NCBI GenBank assembly: GCA_026119855.1
Contig: JAOWBW010000445.1
Coordinates: 868,001-932,000, forward strand
Direction of reading: 5' to 3'
Origin: Campanula takesimana
Taxonomy: Eukaryota; Streptophyta; Magnoliopsida; Asterales; Campanulaceae
Length of the DNA stretch: 64,000 nt
In this document: in pieces, positions 54,430-64,000 of the stretch
Layout: every line of letters begins with the position of its first letter
Numbering within the stretch: the stretch's first letter is position 1
The notes under the pieces: generated by a model
The model's input: the letters and a program-made list of their open reading frames with translations, nothing else
The model's database searches: none
Told to the model about the DNA's origin: nothing
Program-made: the position numbers and the translations under genes

Positions 54430-55330
54430 CTTTAGTCCTTCTAAAGTTCTTAAGAATCGCTTTTACAGCCACCAAGTGAATCTCACCGGTGTCGGATTGA
54501 TATCTACTCGTCATCCTCCAAGCATTTAGATATATCCGGCTTAGTACTTATCATGGCATGGTGGATCCAATTGCCAAAGCAAATGGCATCTCACTCATTT
54601 TCTCATGCTTATCTTTTGTCTTAGGACATTGAGTCTTGCTTAGAGAAACTCCATGTATTATTGGCAACAGTCCTCTCTTAGAATTTTCGTTGCAGAATCT
54701 TCTAATGACTTTATCAATGTATGTACTTTGGCTTTAAATCAATTATCTTCCTTGATTCCAAGGACATATGCGATTTCATCCATATCTTTCATTGCGAAGC
54801 ACTTTCCAAACAAAGTCTTTACAGACTGACGTGTAGGAATGTTGTTTCCAATGAGAAATACGTCATCCACATATTTAAATAAGGAATAGCACTATGCTCC
54901 CACTAATCTTCTTGTATATACAAGGTTAATCTTCGTTCTTGATAAGCAAAATTCTTTGATTCATCAAAACGGAGATTCCAACTCCCAAGAGATTGCTTCA
55001 ATCCATCCAATGGATTTCCGCAACTTACATACTTTATTAGAATTTTCTTTGACTCTCAAAACCTTTAGGTTGTATCCAATACATCCTTAAGTGAGTTCCC
55101 GTTGAGGAATGCTTGTTTTGACATCATTTTGTCAAATTTCATATTTCAAATATGAACATGTGACTATGAGAATTCTAGTAAGTTTCTCGCTACCCATGTA
55201 AGTTTTCTCCAAGAAAACTCATTCCTCTCCTTTGGTTTTTACACCTTAGGTTAGAATGATCAAGTTCCAAACTTAATTATTAAACATGGATTGCCTTTTA
55301 GACTTTATGACTCCAAGTCATTAATCTAAA
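54430..55330 (-). pseudogene. Copia-5 reverse transcriptase remnant
   Basis: The catalytic YVDD is readable at 54873-54862 in KYVDDVFLIGNN, followed by IPTRQSVKTLFGKCFAMKDM and DEIAYVLGIK. Many stops and shifts elsewhere; the N-terminal half is scarcely readable and runs up to the solo LTR. Confidence 0.75.
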
Positions 55331-55754
55331 TATGGAGCGGACATTGTACATTTGATAGGTGGCAAACGTGTCATCTTTCAATGAACTTTACCTTAATACT
55401 TTCTATTTCGAAATATCCAATATTTCTTGTCATAGATTGTATCCTATCATGTACGCAAATACTTTGTATAACTTGAACAGACTTTTCACGACTCCTTGTG
55501 AGAACTTGTTCAATTTCCATCTTAGGTTAAATTATATTTTCTAGGTCTCGAACCATTCGAGATATATTTAACTCCCACTGATTCTTTTAGAGATAAATGA
55601 CTTATCAAGAAAAGCACCATCATATGTAACAAACCATTTGTTTCTTATGAGTAAAACATTATCCTCAAGTTTCCTTAGGATATCCCATGAAAATATATTT
55701 GTTAGATTTAAATGAGAGTGTGTCACAGACAGCTCATTTCCAAAAGGTCTCATC

Positions 55755-58038
55755 TGTAACGCCTCACCCAATTTTATTTTCATATTTTTCATATTATATG
55801 ATTTAAATCTATTATGTGATTTATGTGTGAATTTGATATGATAGATAAGATTTTATGGCTTGCATATATTATTTGGGAATATATGTTAGTTTATGTGTTA
55901 GTAGAACTTTGTTAAGTTGCATTAATGAACTAGTGTGACTTATAGGCATATGTAGAATTATTGGACTTGGTTGCTCAAAATGAAATTTGAGGGGGTCCAA
56001 GTGTACAGTTGCAAGTTGATGGAGATTTTATCTCCATCTCCTTGCTCAGCACACACACACACACTAAAAACCATTCCTCCATTCTTCTTGCTTGGGAAAA
56101 AGAAAAGGTAAGAAAATATTTTGTATAAATTCCCCTAAATTCATTTATTACTCTAATTCAAAGTCTAAATATATATAATTGTTCAGGGCATTGAATAGAG
56201 TATTTCTACCGATTCAATTTCCGTTTTCTTGATACTTTTCCGGAATAGGTAAGTTACTAAATTCCCTATTAAATGTTAAAATTAGTCATTCTTGAGTTAT
56301 ATGAAAATATAGGTAAGGAATAATTGAATCAACCATGGTTTTGGTGAAGAAATATGAAATGGGTGAATTTTTAGGTTGTTATCTTTGATTTTCAATTTCT
56401 GGGATGTTGTTTAGTTTAAGGGTTGTTGTGGTGTATAAGTTGAGGTTTGGGGAACCCAGAATAGGTGTAGAATAGGCTGGGAAAGGGTGTTGTGTTGCTG
56501 GGTTGAGTATAAGTGTTTTTCCCCAATTGGTTGTCAAGAACAACCCAGGAGCTGAATCTGGAAATCTGATTTTCGTATGGGAGGCGCGCGCACCCCATTA
56601 AAGGAGGCGCACGCACCCATTATCTGAAGTTGAAATTATTTGGAGTTAGATGGAGGCGCGCGCACCAATTGTGGGAGGCGTGCGCACCCTATAAAATGTG
56701 AAATTGCCATAGCTTCAGTAGTTGGAAGCGCGCGCACCCTTGAAATGGAGGCGTGCGCACCCTTGGTTGAAATATTCAAGGCCTCACTTCTGATTTAGGG
56801 AGGCGCGCGCACCCGTGGAGGGGAGGCGTGTGCACCCCTCCCCTGTTTCAGCCTCATTTGATCATTTTTATTCCTAAGTGTTGGTAATTGATAGGGAGTA
56901 CTTTGTATGCATTATGAAAGCTTATATTGATAAGAAAATGATTGTTTACACTCTTCATGATGACTAGAAGATGAATTGGTAAATGATACATACTAAATGT
57001 GTTACAAGTGAATTTGAGCATTTCATACAATTATGCCTAAGTGATGTGCATGGTTAATTGTCTAGTCCCTTACTTTGGGCCTAGTACTAGTTTCATATTG
57101 TCAAGTAAATAATACTTGTATACTTGGTTGTGAGTCCAGCTGGTTTATGTGTTTCGGGGGTGTATAGGTTCACGTTTATTATGAGAGCTGGGGCTGAGTA
57201 ATAACCGTGAATCTATGCATCTGTGACCGTTTGCTCCTACAATTGATCACAGTAGGGGTTTAGCTTTCTCAATGATTGGAGCATTAAGCACAATGATTGA
57301 ATTGCTCTTTTGTTCTTGGTTCTTGGTTTGAGATACTGGGTAACGGGTCTCCTCGGATTTTGTGAAGCGGCCTTCAACATGAAGATCGACTTCAACGTTA
57401 TGTTTGGGTATGGAGTAATAAGGAAGAAAGAAATATCCTTTGTAATGTGTACTTAGCTATACGTGTTGCATAATGAGTGGGAGTAGCTACTCATGTGATG
57501 TGCTACTTGATATACATATGGTTAATGAACTGTTTCCATGCTTCATGTCTATATGTATGCATATCATACTATGATAGTAGTAACTTACTGAGATTTTATC
57601 TCACCTCGTTTATTGTTTATTTGTTTTCTTAGATCCAAAGAAGGCTAGCGATAGCTCGAGGTGAGTATCGTAGTATCCAGTTCGGGTGCTAAGGGAGATA
57701 TCTTTTGGGTAGGTTATTATACTTTTGTTTTGTGAGGACGTGGGTTAGACTGAGTATGTTAAACTCAGAATTTTTGGGGTACAGTTGTGTATATGTAAAT
57801 AAAGTTATCTTCTTTTGTTTGCCGGCTTGTAGGCCGAGTAATGGAAGTATAGACGTTAGTTTTTGGCTATGTAAAGTAGTAAAAGGTGGTCAAGAGTTGA
57901 ACCATCTTTAGTATTGTATCTCCTACGTCATTAAAGGAGTATAGTTGTATTTTAGTTTTAAAATTTTAACCGTTTTTAAAGTAGTGGCGTGTCTAAATTC
58001 TATGGTTTATATCAAATCTAAGAATTCGGGGCGTTACA
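55755..58038 (+). mobile_element. Solo LTR of a Ty3/gypsy element
   Basis: TGTAACGCC...GGGGCGTTACA, 2284 bp, exact TSD TCATC at 55750-55754 and 58039-58043. No coding domain, PBS or polypurine tract inside, so it is best explained as a solo LTR left by recombination between two LTRs. Length and termini suit Tekay/Del-like gypsy. It has an array of GGCGCGCGCACC words at 56577-56842 and similarity (in inverse orientation) to 51345-52470. Confidence 0.78.
56577..56842 (+). repeat. Array of eight GGAGGCGCGCGCACC words
   Basis: Eight copies at about 56580, 56605, 56651, 56675, 56725, 56747, 56798 and 56822, consensus GGAGGCGCGCGCACCC (variants with CACGC, TGCGC and TGTGC). They are grouped in four pairs: within a pair the spacing is about 24 bp, between pairs about 46-51 bp. 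The background is AT-rich. Confidence 0.9.
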
Positions 58039-58044
58039 TCATCA

Positions 58045-59300
58045 TCTTAAATCTTTATGAAAAACAAACCGAGTTTTCTTTCACTATTTAACCTCTTTTG
58101 ATGGAACTCAAATTAGTGTAGTTATAGCAGTTTGTAATACATAACCCCAAAATTAATAATGGAAGATCAATTTGACTTTATCATCTAATGAACCATATCC
58201 AATAAGGTTTTTGTACTTCCATGTAGACACATCATTTAGAATGGTGTTCTTAGTGAAGTTAATTGTGAAACTATTTCACAATTTTGACGATGACTGTCAA
58301 ATTCTTGGTTTAATTGTTCATTATCTTGATCGAATCAGAATCTTTGAATAATTTTACCAAGTCCAACCAAAATTCTCTTTTAGCATTGCTACTTAATGCA
58401 CCATATACATTGACATGTATTAGGTCAGGTAAGATATTAGCCTTTCACTATTCATAGTGAAAGATGTCTTGGTCCAAGTAAATAAAATTTGCATAAATCA
58501 TGTGATTCCAAATCATATGACTTAAAACTCTGTCCCATGGAATTCTAGATATGCATTTCTCATTTATTTGATCAAAACAATAATGCATAAAGAATTTGAT
58601 TATTTATGTCATAACCTCAGTTATTATTTCGTTCTTCAAGATTTAGGATATAAGATTTATTTATATGATAACACAATTAAGTAAATCATAATAAATAAAG
58701 CAATTTTCTTATTCCAAATAAGAAATAAATATCCTTCATTATCTTATAACAAAATAATATTTTCTGCTTCATAAGTAAAGTCACTTTACAAGTGTTCTAC
58801 GAATAATGTTGCAACCATTGCATCATTATCGTTCATAGATCAAACTTTACTATAAGCAGTCTTTCAATTTACTAATTATTGCGATATCCAATACCTAATA
58901 ATTAAATTTAGAAAGATTAATTTATAACATAAATATTTCCAAGCGGTAGTCCCACTACCATCCATTTTATTGATCATCCAGAATTTTGACTACAATTCTA
59001 AATGGTCAATCCAATTGCCATTTTACCAAATTGCATCAATTAGAGTTATTATTTTAACCACAATTATTTCCTTTAGGTTTGACAAGTCTGTCTTACCTTT
59101 CCTTTGGCATTTGGCCTCCTTTTCCATCATGAACCATGAGCATTGGAGAACCTTTCTCCATTATCTTCATCTCCGCAGTTTTCAGCATATCATGCAACTC
59201 GGAGAGATTCTTATTCATTCCAAGCATGTTATATTTCATCATGAAGTGATTATAACTTTTGGACAATGAATCAAGAATGAGATCCGTGGCTTGCTCCAAT
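58045..59300 (-). pseudogene. Copia-5 integrase and gag remnants
   Basis: 59299-59093 reads MEQATDLILDSLSKSYNHFM, then MKYNMLGMNKNLSELHDMLK and TAEMKIM, the C-terminal part of copia gag (UBN2). From 58900 to 58045 fragments of the pol region occur without a readable long frame; catalytic integrase residues are not identifiable. 59301-59880 on this strand is the gag N-terminal part, equally decayed. Confidence 0.65.
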
Positions 59301-59886
59301 CCAATTGGACAACCGAGTTTCTCAAGATGCTCTACGTAGCCTTTATCTTAAGCATGTGATGTTCCACATATTGCCCTTTACTCCTTTTGCAAAAAGTGAA
59401 TGCAATGATGGTTTTATACCTCTATTGCTCAGATTGCTCTTTGAGACATGTAACTCAACTCAACGCCTATCCAATAGGCTTCCATAAGTTCCAAACTTTG
59501 TTGGAGTTTTGAGCACATAATCGCGAGCACGAGACAACTCACATCCCTAGAAACATACTCATGTCTCTTGTGATTGTCTTTCTCTGGCATTGGGTTCTTT
59601 TAGGAATAGACCCATCAAGAATGTACAACTCATCTTCTTGCCTTAGAACGATTCTTAGGCTCAGGATCTAATCCATGAAGTTTGTACCATTCTTTTTTAA
59701 GCATTATCCTTATCAAGGATTAATCGCAACGATTCTAGTTGTCATTATCTACAACTCATGCAAAATTTCTAAAATTTTACAAGTACCAATCTCATTAAAG
59801 AGATAAATAATGTATTTTTAAAAAAAAAATACTCCCACTAAATTATATAACCTTCTTATACATCTAATGTATGATATAATTTAAAT

Positions 59887-60320
59887 GGGCTAAGATCCCG
59901 CTTTAATTTGATTTCAAGTCCGCTAAGGCGGATTACACAAAACCAAATTAATTAGGTAGACAACCCTGTCAATCATATTCAATATGACTCTTAGATCTTT
60001 TTCTGAGATTCTTTTTAAATTGGGCTAAGATCCATCTTTAATTTAATTTCAAGTACGCTTTGGCGTACCGCTCAAAGTCAAATTAATTAGGTAGACAATT
60101 TCTTGTCAATCATATCCAATATGATTCTTAGGGATCCAATTTCAAAAGCATGTTTAATCTCATCTTTGCCTAGGCCCAAAACTGTTTTGACGCCTTATTA
60201 AGTCCAACCATTTTAAACTTATAGTTGATGTGCCTCGCTAGGGCGTGCCCACATCATCCATCTTGCTCATACATGAATAAAGTCAATGTACCTCGCTAGG
60301 GCGAACCCACATTAAAATTA
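59887..60320 (-). repeat. Tandem duplications in Copia-5 leader
   Basis: GGGCTAAGATCC...TTTAATTTGATTTCAAGT and AATTAATTAGGTAGACAA occur twice with a period of about 135 bp (59887 and 60022). TACCTCGCTAGGGCG and TGCCTCGCTAGGGCG occur at 60233 and 60289. Non-coding. Confidence 0.75.
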
Positions 60321-60944
60321 CCCATGCACTAACAAGTGTTTTAATCATGGCATGGCAAGAGGACTTAAAACTTTCTTGAATGTTCATTACCATATAGCAT
60401 ACAACATATTTATGAGCACACAAGATAAACATGTTATGCATCAAGTTTAGTCACTAAATTAATAACCATTAATTTAAGCACAATATTTATGTGTCATTAG
60501 TTTCTCTATAATTATGAGGATGAGACTATTTGAACTTTGGTTATCATCTCCAAATCAAGACAACAAGAAGTGCGGTCGAACTAAGCCATTAGGCAACCAC
60601 AATCCCGCACTAATTCAAGAAACCAAGAAAGTAGTCCATGTGGCCGAAACTAAGCAATAGATAGTCTCGATGAACGTAGGCCAATTGCATCCAAAATTCC
60701 ATATGGATCTCCAATCATTGAATCAAGAACTTTGTTTCTTAATTTTAGCAATTATGAACTCTTCATAATTCTAACTTCGTTTTATCTTTGAAACTTTGAT
60801 TGCAATCAAGTTTGGGAAACACAATCTCTATGAACGTAGATTAGACATCCAAACCTTAAATCAATCTAAGAATCAAACGACTAAAACAAATAGGAATTCA
60901 AACCAACTAAATCCACCCCGCGACCCAAAAAGAACCCCAGCCCA

Positions 60945-61100
60945 GACCAGATGGTCCGGCCGGGTCCTTACTTTGGTCCGGTCGGACTTACCTCAAAATT
61001 CCAGCTTCTGACCATCACTGTGCGGCCGCCCAAGAAAGACTGTGCGGTCGCCCAAACATGTGCGGCCGCCCACGTTTTTCTGTGCGGTCGCACAGTAGCA
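60945..61100 (-). repeat. GC-rich word array in Copia-5 leader
   Basis: GGTCCGGCCGGGTCC and GGTCCGGTCGGAC, then four units in a row: TGTGCGGCCGCCCA, TGTGCGGTCGCCCA, TGTGCGGCCGCCCA and TGTGCGGTCGCACA, spaced 19-24 bp. It lies between the PBS (61379) and gag, that is, in the 5' untranslated leader. The first two words are shared with Copia-2 and gypsy-2. Confidence 0.88.
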
Positions 61101-61378
61101 TCAGAATGATTTTTAGAGTTCGAAAATTTGTCTCAAAATTGTTTTCCCCGATTATTAAAACTTTGATCCAATCAAAAATTAATAATCAAACAATTCAGAA
61201 TCCAACATAATTTTTAGTGTGATTCAATAGTGCGATTAAAGTTGTAAAACAATAAACCACATAGAATCATATAACACATAAACATCATATAATCCAATAT
61301 TCATATCATTCTAGGCATACAAACAATTTATATACACACAACATGATCTAAGTATTGAAATAATGAACATGAACGGGG

Positions 61379-61389
61379 CTCTGATACCA
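61379..61389 (-). other. Copia-5 primer binding site
   Basis: Minus strand TGGTATCAGAG, initiator-Met tRNA type, one base from the LTR. Confidence 0.88.
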
Positions 61390-61390
61390 C

Positions 61391-62845
61391 TGTTGGGTTT
61401 CGTAGTAACATGCGCAGCGGAAAAAAGCATTTAAAATTTTATGAAACCCAAAGCCCATAGATCCATTCATATGATTAAATCAAATACTTGCAATATGAAT
61501 ACTAGAAGAACTAACCTTTGATGACTTTGAATTTGGTCTTTGATCTTGGTGGAGAAATTGAAGCTTTAATCACGAACAACTAAGAACACGAACTTTGAAG
61601 ATGATGAGCTTCACCCTCTAGAGGTATCCACACCTTGAACGAATATTAAGAACACTTGATCTTGGTTGCTAAACCAAAATTGTGAAACACGTTTTCACAA
61701 TTAATATGAACTATATGGAATTTTATTTGTGTATTATTTTGTTCTTCAATCTAGGATGTCTTAGAACAAAAAAAAATCTCTTAAACCCTTTGGAGACTTT
61801 CACAAAAGCTTGGTACAAGTTCTGGCCGAATTTTGGTGTTTATATACAAGTAAGACCTATTCCAAATAGGAAACTTGCGTTTAAACCCGTCCAAAATTCT
61901 TTTCCAAATCAAATTAGGAAATCTGTCCCGACATGCTTGTGCGGCCACCAAAAACTATCTGTGCGGTCGCCCAAAAACTGTGGGGTCGCCCAGCCCAGTT
62001 TGTGCGGTCGCACAACATGGTTCAGAAGGTCATATTTCCCATTTTAGTCCTTTTTAAGATTCGTTCTCTCGTGTGTGACCCTCTAGGATTATACTAAGTT
62101 GGCAATGGGTTCTAACATGAAACCATAAGATATGATTAGGTTCTAGAAAACCGTCATACCTACCCAAATAGTATAACTAGATACAAGTTCCCATTCCTTT
62201 AGAATATGTCACAATCCCTTTGTCCACGATGTCTTTGAACACAAGTCATGGTTAATAAGTCAACTTGTTTTGTTCAATACTTTTCTCGATCCCGAATATG
62301 TTGATAATCCAAACGACATTGATCCAATCAATCAATTTGAGTTTGGCCAAACATTTCATCAACATCATTCCTTCGAGGGGCCCAAGCTTGACATCTCTCC
62401 GAAGAGAGACAAATCCATTTAGCTTATTATTCTTCCCTACGTGAATCCGATTATGCCAATCATACCCTTTATGGCTACCTGTTTAAGGGTAACGTTTGAA
62501 TATGTCAAACATAATCTTCATCAAGTGGAAGACTATAATAACTTCATGTCTAAGGATTCAAATGACATAACTAATATGAGATTTATATATATGACATTGA
62601 CCATGACATAAATCTCATACCGCGGGTCATGTCCAGTACCTTATTCCAAACAAGTACCCATAAATCTAACATGATCATCACATGATCATTTAGCCTTTAT
62701 ACTAGTGCTTAACAAGCTCTAGGGACGAAGATTATTATAAACAAACATGAGCAACAATAATAATCTTATTATCTCTTTATCATCATGAATAAAATGATAA
62801 CTTATACAACGTTTAACAAACGTGCCTAGGGCACCAACACCAACA
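61391..62845 (-). repeat. Copia-5 5' LTR
   Basis: 1455 bp, nearly identical to 52471-53906. The word array at 61938-62012 has four units (TGTGCGGCCACC, TGTGCGGTCGCCC, TGTGGGGTCGCCC, TGTGCGGTCGCAC) against three in the other LTR. Confidence 0.9.
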
Positions 62846-63678
62846 CACCGCGTCATTTAAAATGTCCACTTTCAAGTCGCAATTGCTACCAATAAAATTA
62901 TCCCAAATAATTAATTTAACATAGTACCAATTATTTGGGACTATTTACGCACAACCAACCTACTCAGATAAATTAACAGCACTTTTTAATTATACTCCTG
63001 CTCCGTCTCAAAATGAAATCTAATCTTATCAATTCAATCCAACAACAATAATTTTAACAAATATGCTTTTAAAAGTAAAAGAATAAAATTAGTAACTTAC
63101 AAATTGACGAAATTCCGCCGATTGAATTTTTAATTTTATAGTCAAAATGATCTTAGACGCGAACTCTACACAATTTCGAAGTTGGATCGTTGAAAGGAGG
63201 TATAAATCAAGAGGGAGGTGAATTTTTCAAACAAGAAAACCTGGGTTCGTGGCTGAGGACGGCGTACAAAGAGATTGAGGAAAGCAAAGACATCTACCCG
63301 AAGATTCTGTTGGATGATGGAGTCCATATTTAGACCATCTTTATCAATAATCTCACTCAATCCAATCTACAAATAAAATACTATTTTTTCCTCCTTCACC
63401 TACACAATCTACAACCCCAATCAACTTTTTCTCTTTTCATCCTTTATTCACAATCTAAGTCAATCCAACCCAACCCAAATTAACTCTCATTTTTCTTTAT
63501 TTCTTTTATGAAATGTATTTTCAAATTAAATTTTTATTATTCTTTTATCTTATAATAGCTATACATGACGAAAATAAATAAACATATAAAATTGAAATTA
63601 TACTTAAAATTCCATTTCACTCGTTACAAATACATGTCGAAAATAAAATTCCAAATAAGAAAATAAAAAATTACATAT
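62846..63678. other. No clear gene; flank of an older element and of the Harbinger end
   Basis: AT-rich. 62846 onward should be the continuation of the LTR relic at 51345-52470. Around 63330-63400 (GTCCATATTTAGACC, AATCTCACTCAATCC) the sequence may enter the Harbinger element, since CAATCC words recur at 63460. A 64-codon minus frame at 63166-63360 resembles no known protein. Confidence 0.4.
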
Positions 63679-63999
63679 TCAATTATTATTTCCAATTTTT
63701 TGCCATATGTGCTCAATCAAATCATCTTTAAGAGCTTTGTGAGCTTCTCTATTGCGAAGTTGTGCCCTGTTAGTCATATATGTCGATAAGCTTGTAACTC
63801 GTTCGGTACCGTATTGAAAGGATATATCGTCATCTTCTTCAATCATTGTATTTTGACAATTTGTAGGTTTATCGTTCTGAAATTCTGTAGGATCATAATA
63901 AGTTTGATATGTGTCTCGTTCATCCTCTACTATCATATTATGCATGATGATACAAGCTATCATTATTCTTCCAATATTATGACGATCCCAAAGAAGACA
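63679..63999 (-). CDS. PIF/Harbinger transposase, C-terminal end (partial)
   Basis: Enters from the right edge on the minus strand: LLWDRHNIGRI, then MIACIIMHNMIVEDERDTY, the hallmark C-terminal motif of plant PIF/Harbinger (Plant_tran/DDE_4) transposases, including the region near the last catalytic acidic residue. Then QYGTERVTSLSTYMTNRAQL, RNREAHKALKDDLIEHIWQK and a TAA at 63679. About 105 codons are visible without a stop, so this copy may be intact beyond the window. It would be an endonuclease-type DDE transposase with a Myb-like partner ORF. Confidence 0.85.
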   Translation of the reverse strand, partial: CLLWDRHNIGRIMIACIIMHNMIVEDERDTYQTYYDPTEFQNDKPTNCQNTMIEEDDDISFQYGTERVTSLSTYMTNRAQLRNREAHKALKDDLIEHIWQKIGNNN

Positions 64000-64000
64000 A

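Larger units (their letters stand above)
52471..62845 (-). mobile_element. Copia-5: Ty1/copia element, minus strand, with nested solo LTR
   Basis: LTRs 52471-53906 (1436 bp) and 61391-62845 (1455 bp), TGTTGGGTTTCG...CACCAACA. The 19-bp length difference is one unit of the GC word array. PBS (minus TGGTATCAGAG) next to the right LTR; polypurine tract AAGTGGGAGAT next to the left LTR. Flanks CACGG and CACCG are not an exact TSD. Coding parts (gag, RT with YVDD, RNase H) are broken by many stops. A solo LTR (55755-58038) interrupts the pol region. Confidence 0.88.

Noticed and set aside
56577..56842. CRISPR-like array (regularly spaced repeats)
   Set aside because: Eukaryotic context, repeats only about 15 bp, unequal spacers and no cas genes; it lies inside a solo LTR.
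52471..62850. An exact 5-bp target duplication for Copia-5
   Set aside because: Flanks are CACGG and CACCG; they are not identical, so the duplication is not claimed.
1..64000. tRNA, rRNA and snRNA genes
   Set aside because: No cloverleaf with A and B boxes or other RNA gene signature was recognised. The only tRNA-related sequences are the primer binding sites.

Overview
This window is nuclear DNA of a flowering plant, most likely a eudicot. The evidence is a ten-exon A-type cyclin gene with plant-style introns, Stowaway MITEs with the plant CTCCCTCCGTCCC termini, and Ty1/copia and Ty3/gypsy elements primed by initiator-Met tRNA. Unique host sequence is about 10% of the window. The rest is transposable elements, many of which can be delimited to the base by their target-site duplications (TSDs).

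Layout. 1-600: 3' end of a Ty3/gypsy element. 1.1-6.8 kb: a decayed hAT (ZMYM1-like) transposase gene split by Copia-1 (1290-5822, minus, TSD GTGGA). 6.8-13.1 kb: Copia-2 (plus, TSD CCTAC). 13.1-19.2 kb: a LINE fragment, nested Stowaways, and an intron-bearing pseudogene of the replication factor C subunit RFC4. A 2.8-kb gag-protease-only gypsy element (15803-18645, TSD GGTTG) sits in the P-loop exon of that pseudogene. 20.2-21.7 kb: an element with roughly 410-bp inverted repeats. 22.8-25.3 kb: truncated Copia-3. 25.3-40.65 kb: three nested layers, a small non-autonomous hAT (TSD GTCCTAAC) containing the 14.8-kb Copia-4 (TSD GTCCG), which contains a 4-kb hAT (TSD ATGTCAAC) with a nearly complete transposase gene. 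Copia-4 carries a long, apparently spliced extra ORF 3' of pol.

40.7-49.1 kb is the host island: a CYCA1-type cyclin (42475-46516, plus) convergent with a secreted TolB/DPP6-N-like beta-propeller gene (49043-46915, minus) that has one frameshift. From memory, RFC4 and DPP6-N-like genes are also near neighbours in Arabidopsis, so the RFC4 relic and the TolB gene may be an old syntenic pair pushed apart by insertions. 49.5-50.7 kb: a non-autonomous hAT (TSD CTTTTGCT) that may carry a captured gene fragment. 51.3-62.9 kb: an old gypsy LTR relic split by Copia-5 (minus), which contains a 2.28-kb solo LTR (TSD TCATC). The right edge has the end of a PIF/Harbinger transposase.

The most unusual signal is not a gene. 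At least six otherwise unrelated LTR elements each carry clusters of short, GC-rich, often palindromic words (CTCGGCCGAG, CACGGTCGTGC, GGTCCGGGCGG, TGCGGTCGCCC, TGCGCA, GGCGCGCGCACC) in an AT-rich background, mostly in LTRs or 5' leaders. Some words are shared between copia and gypsy elements, and the two LTRs of Copia-5 differ by one unit. This looks like a repeatedly acquired and actively turning-over cis element of plant retrotransposons; its function is unknown.
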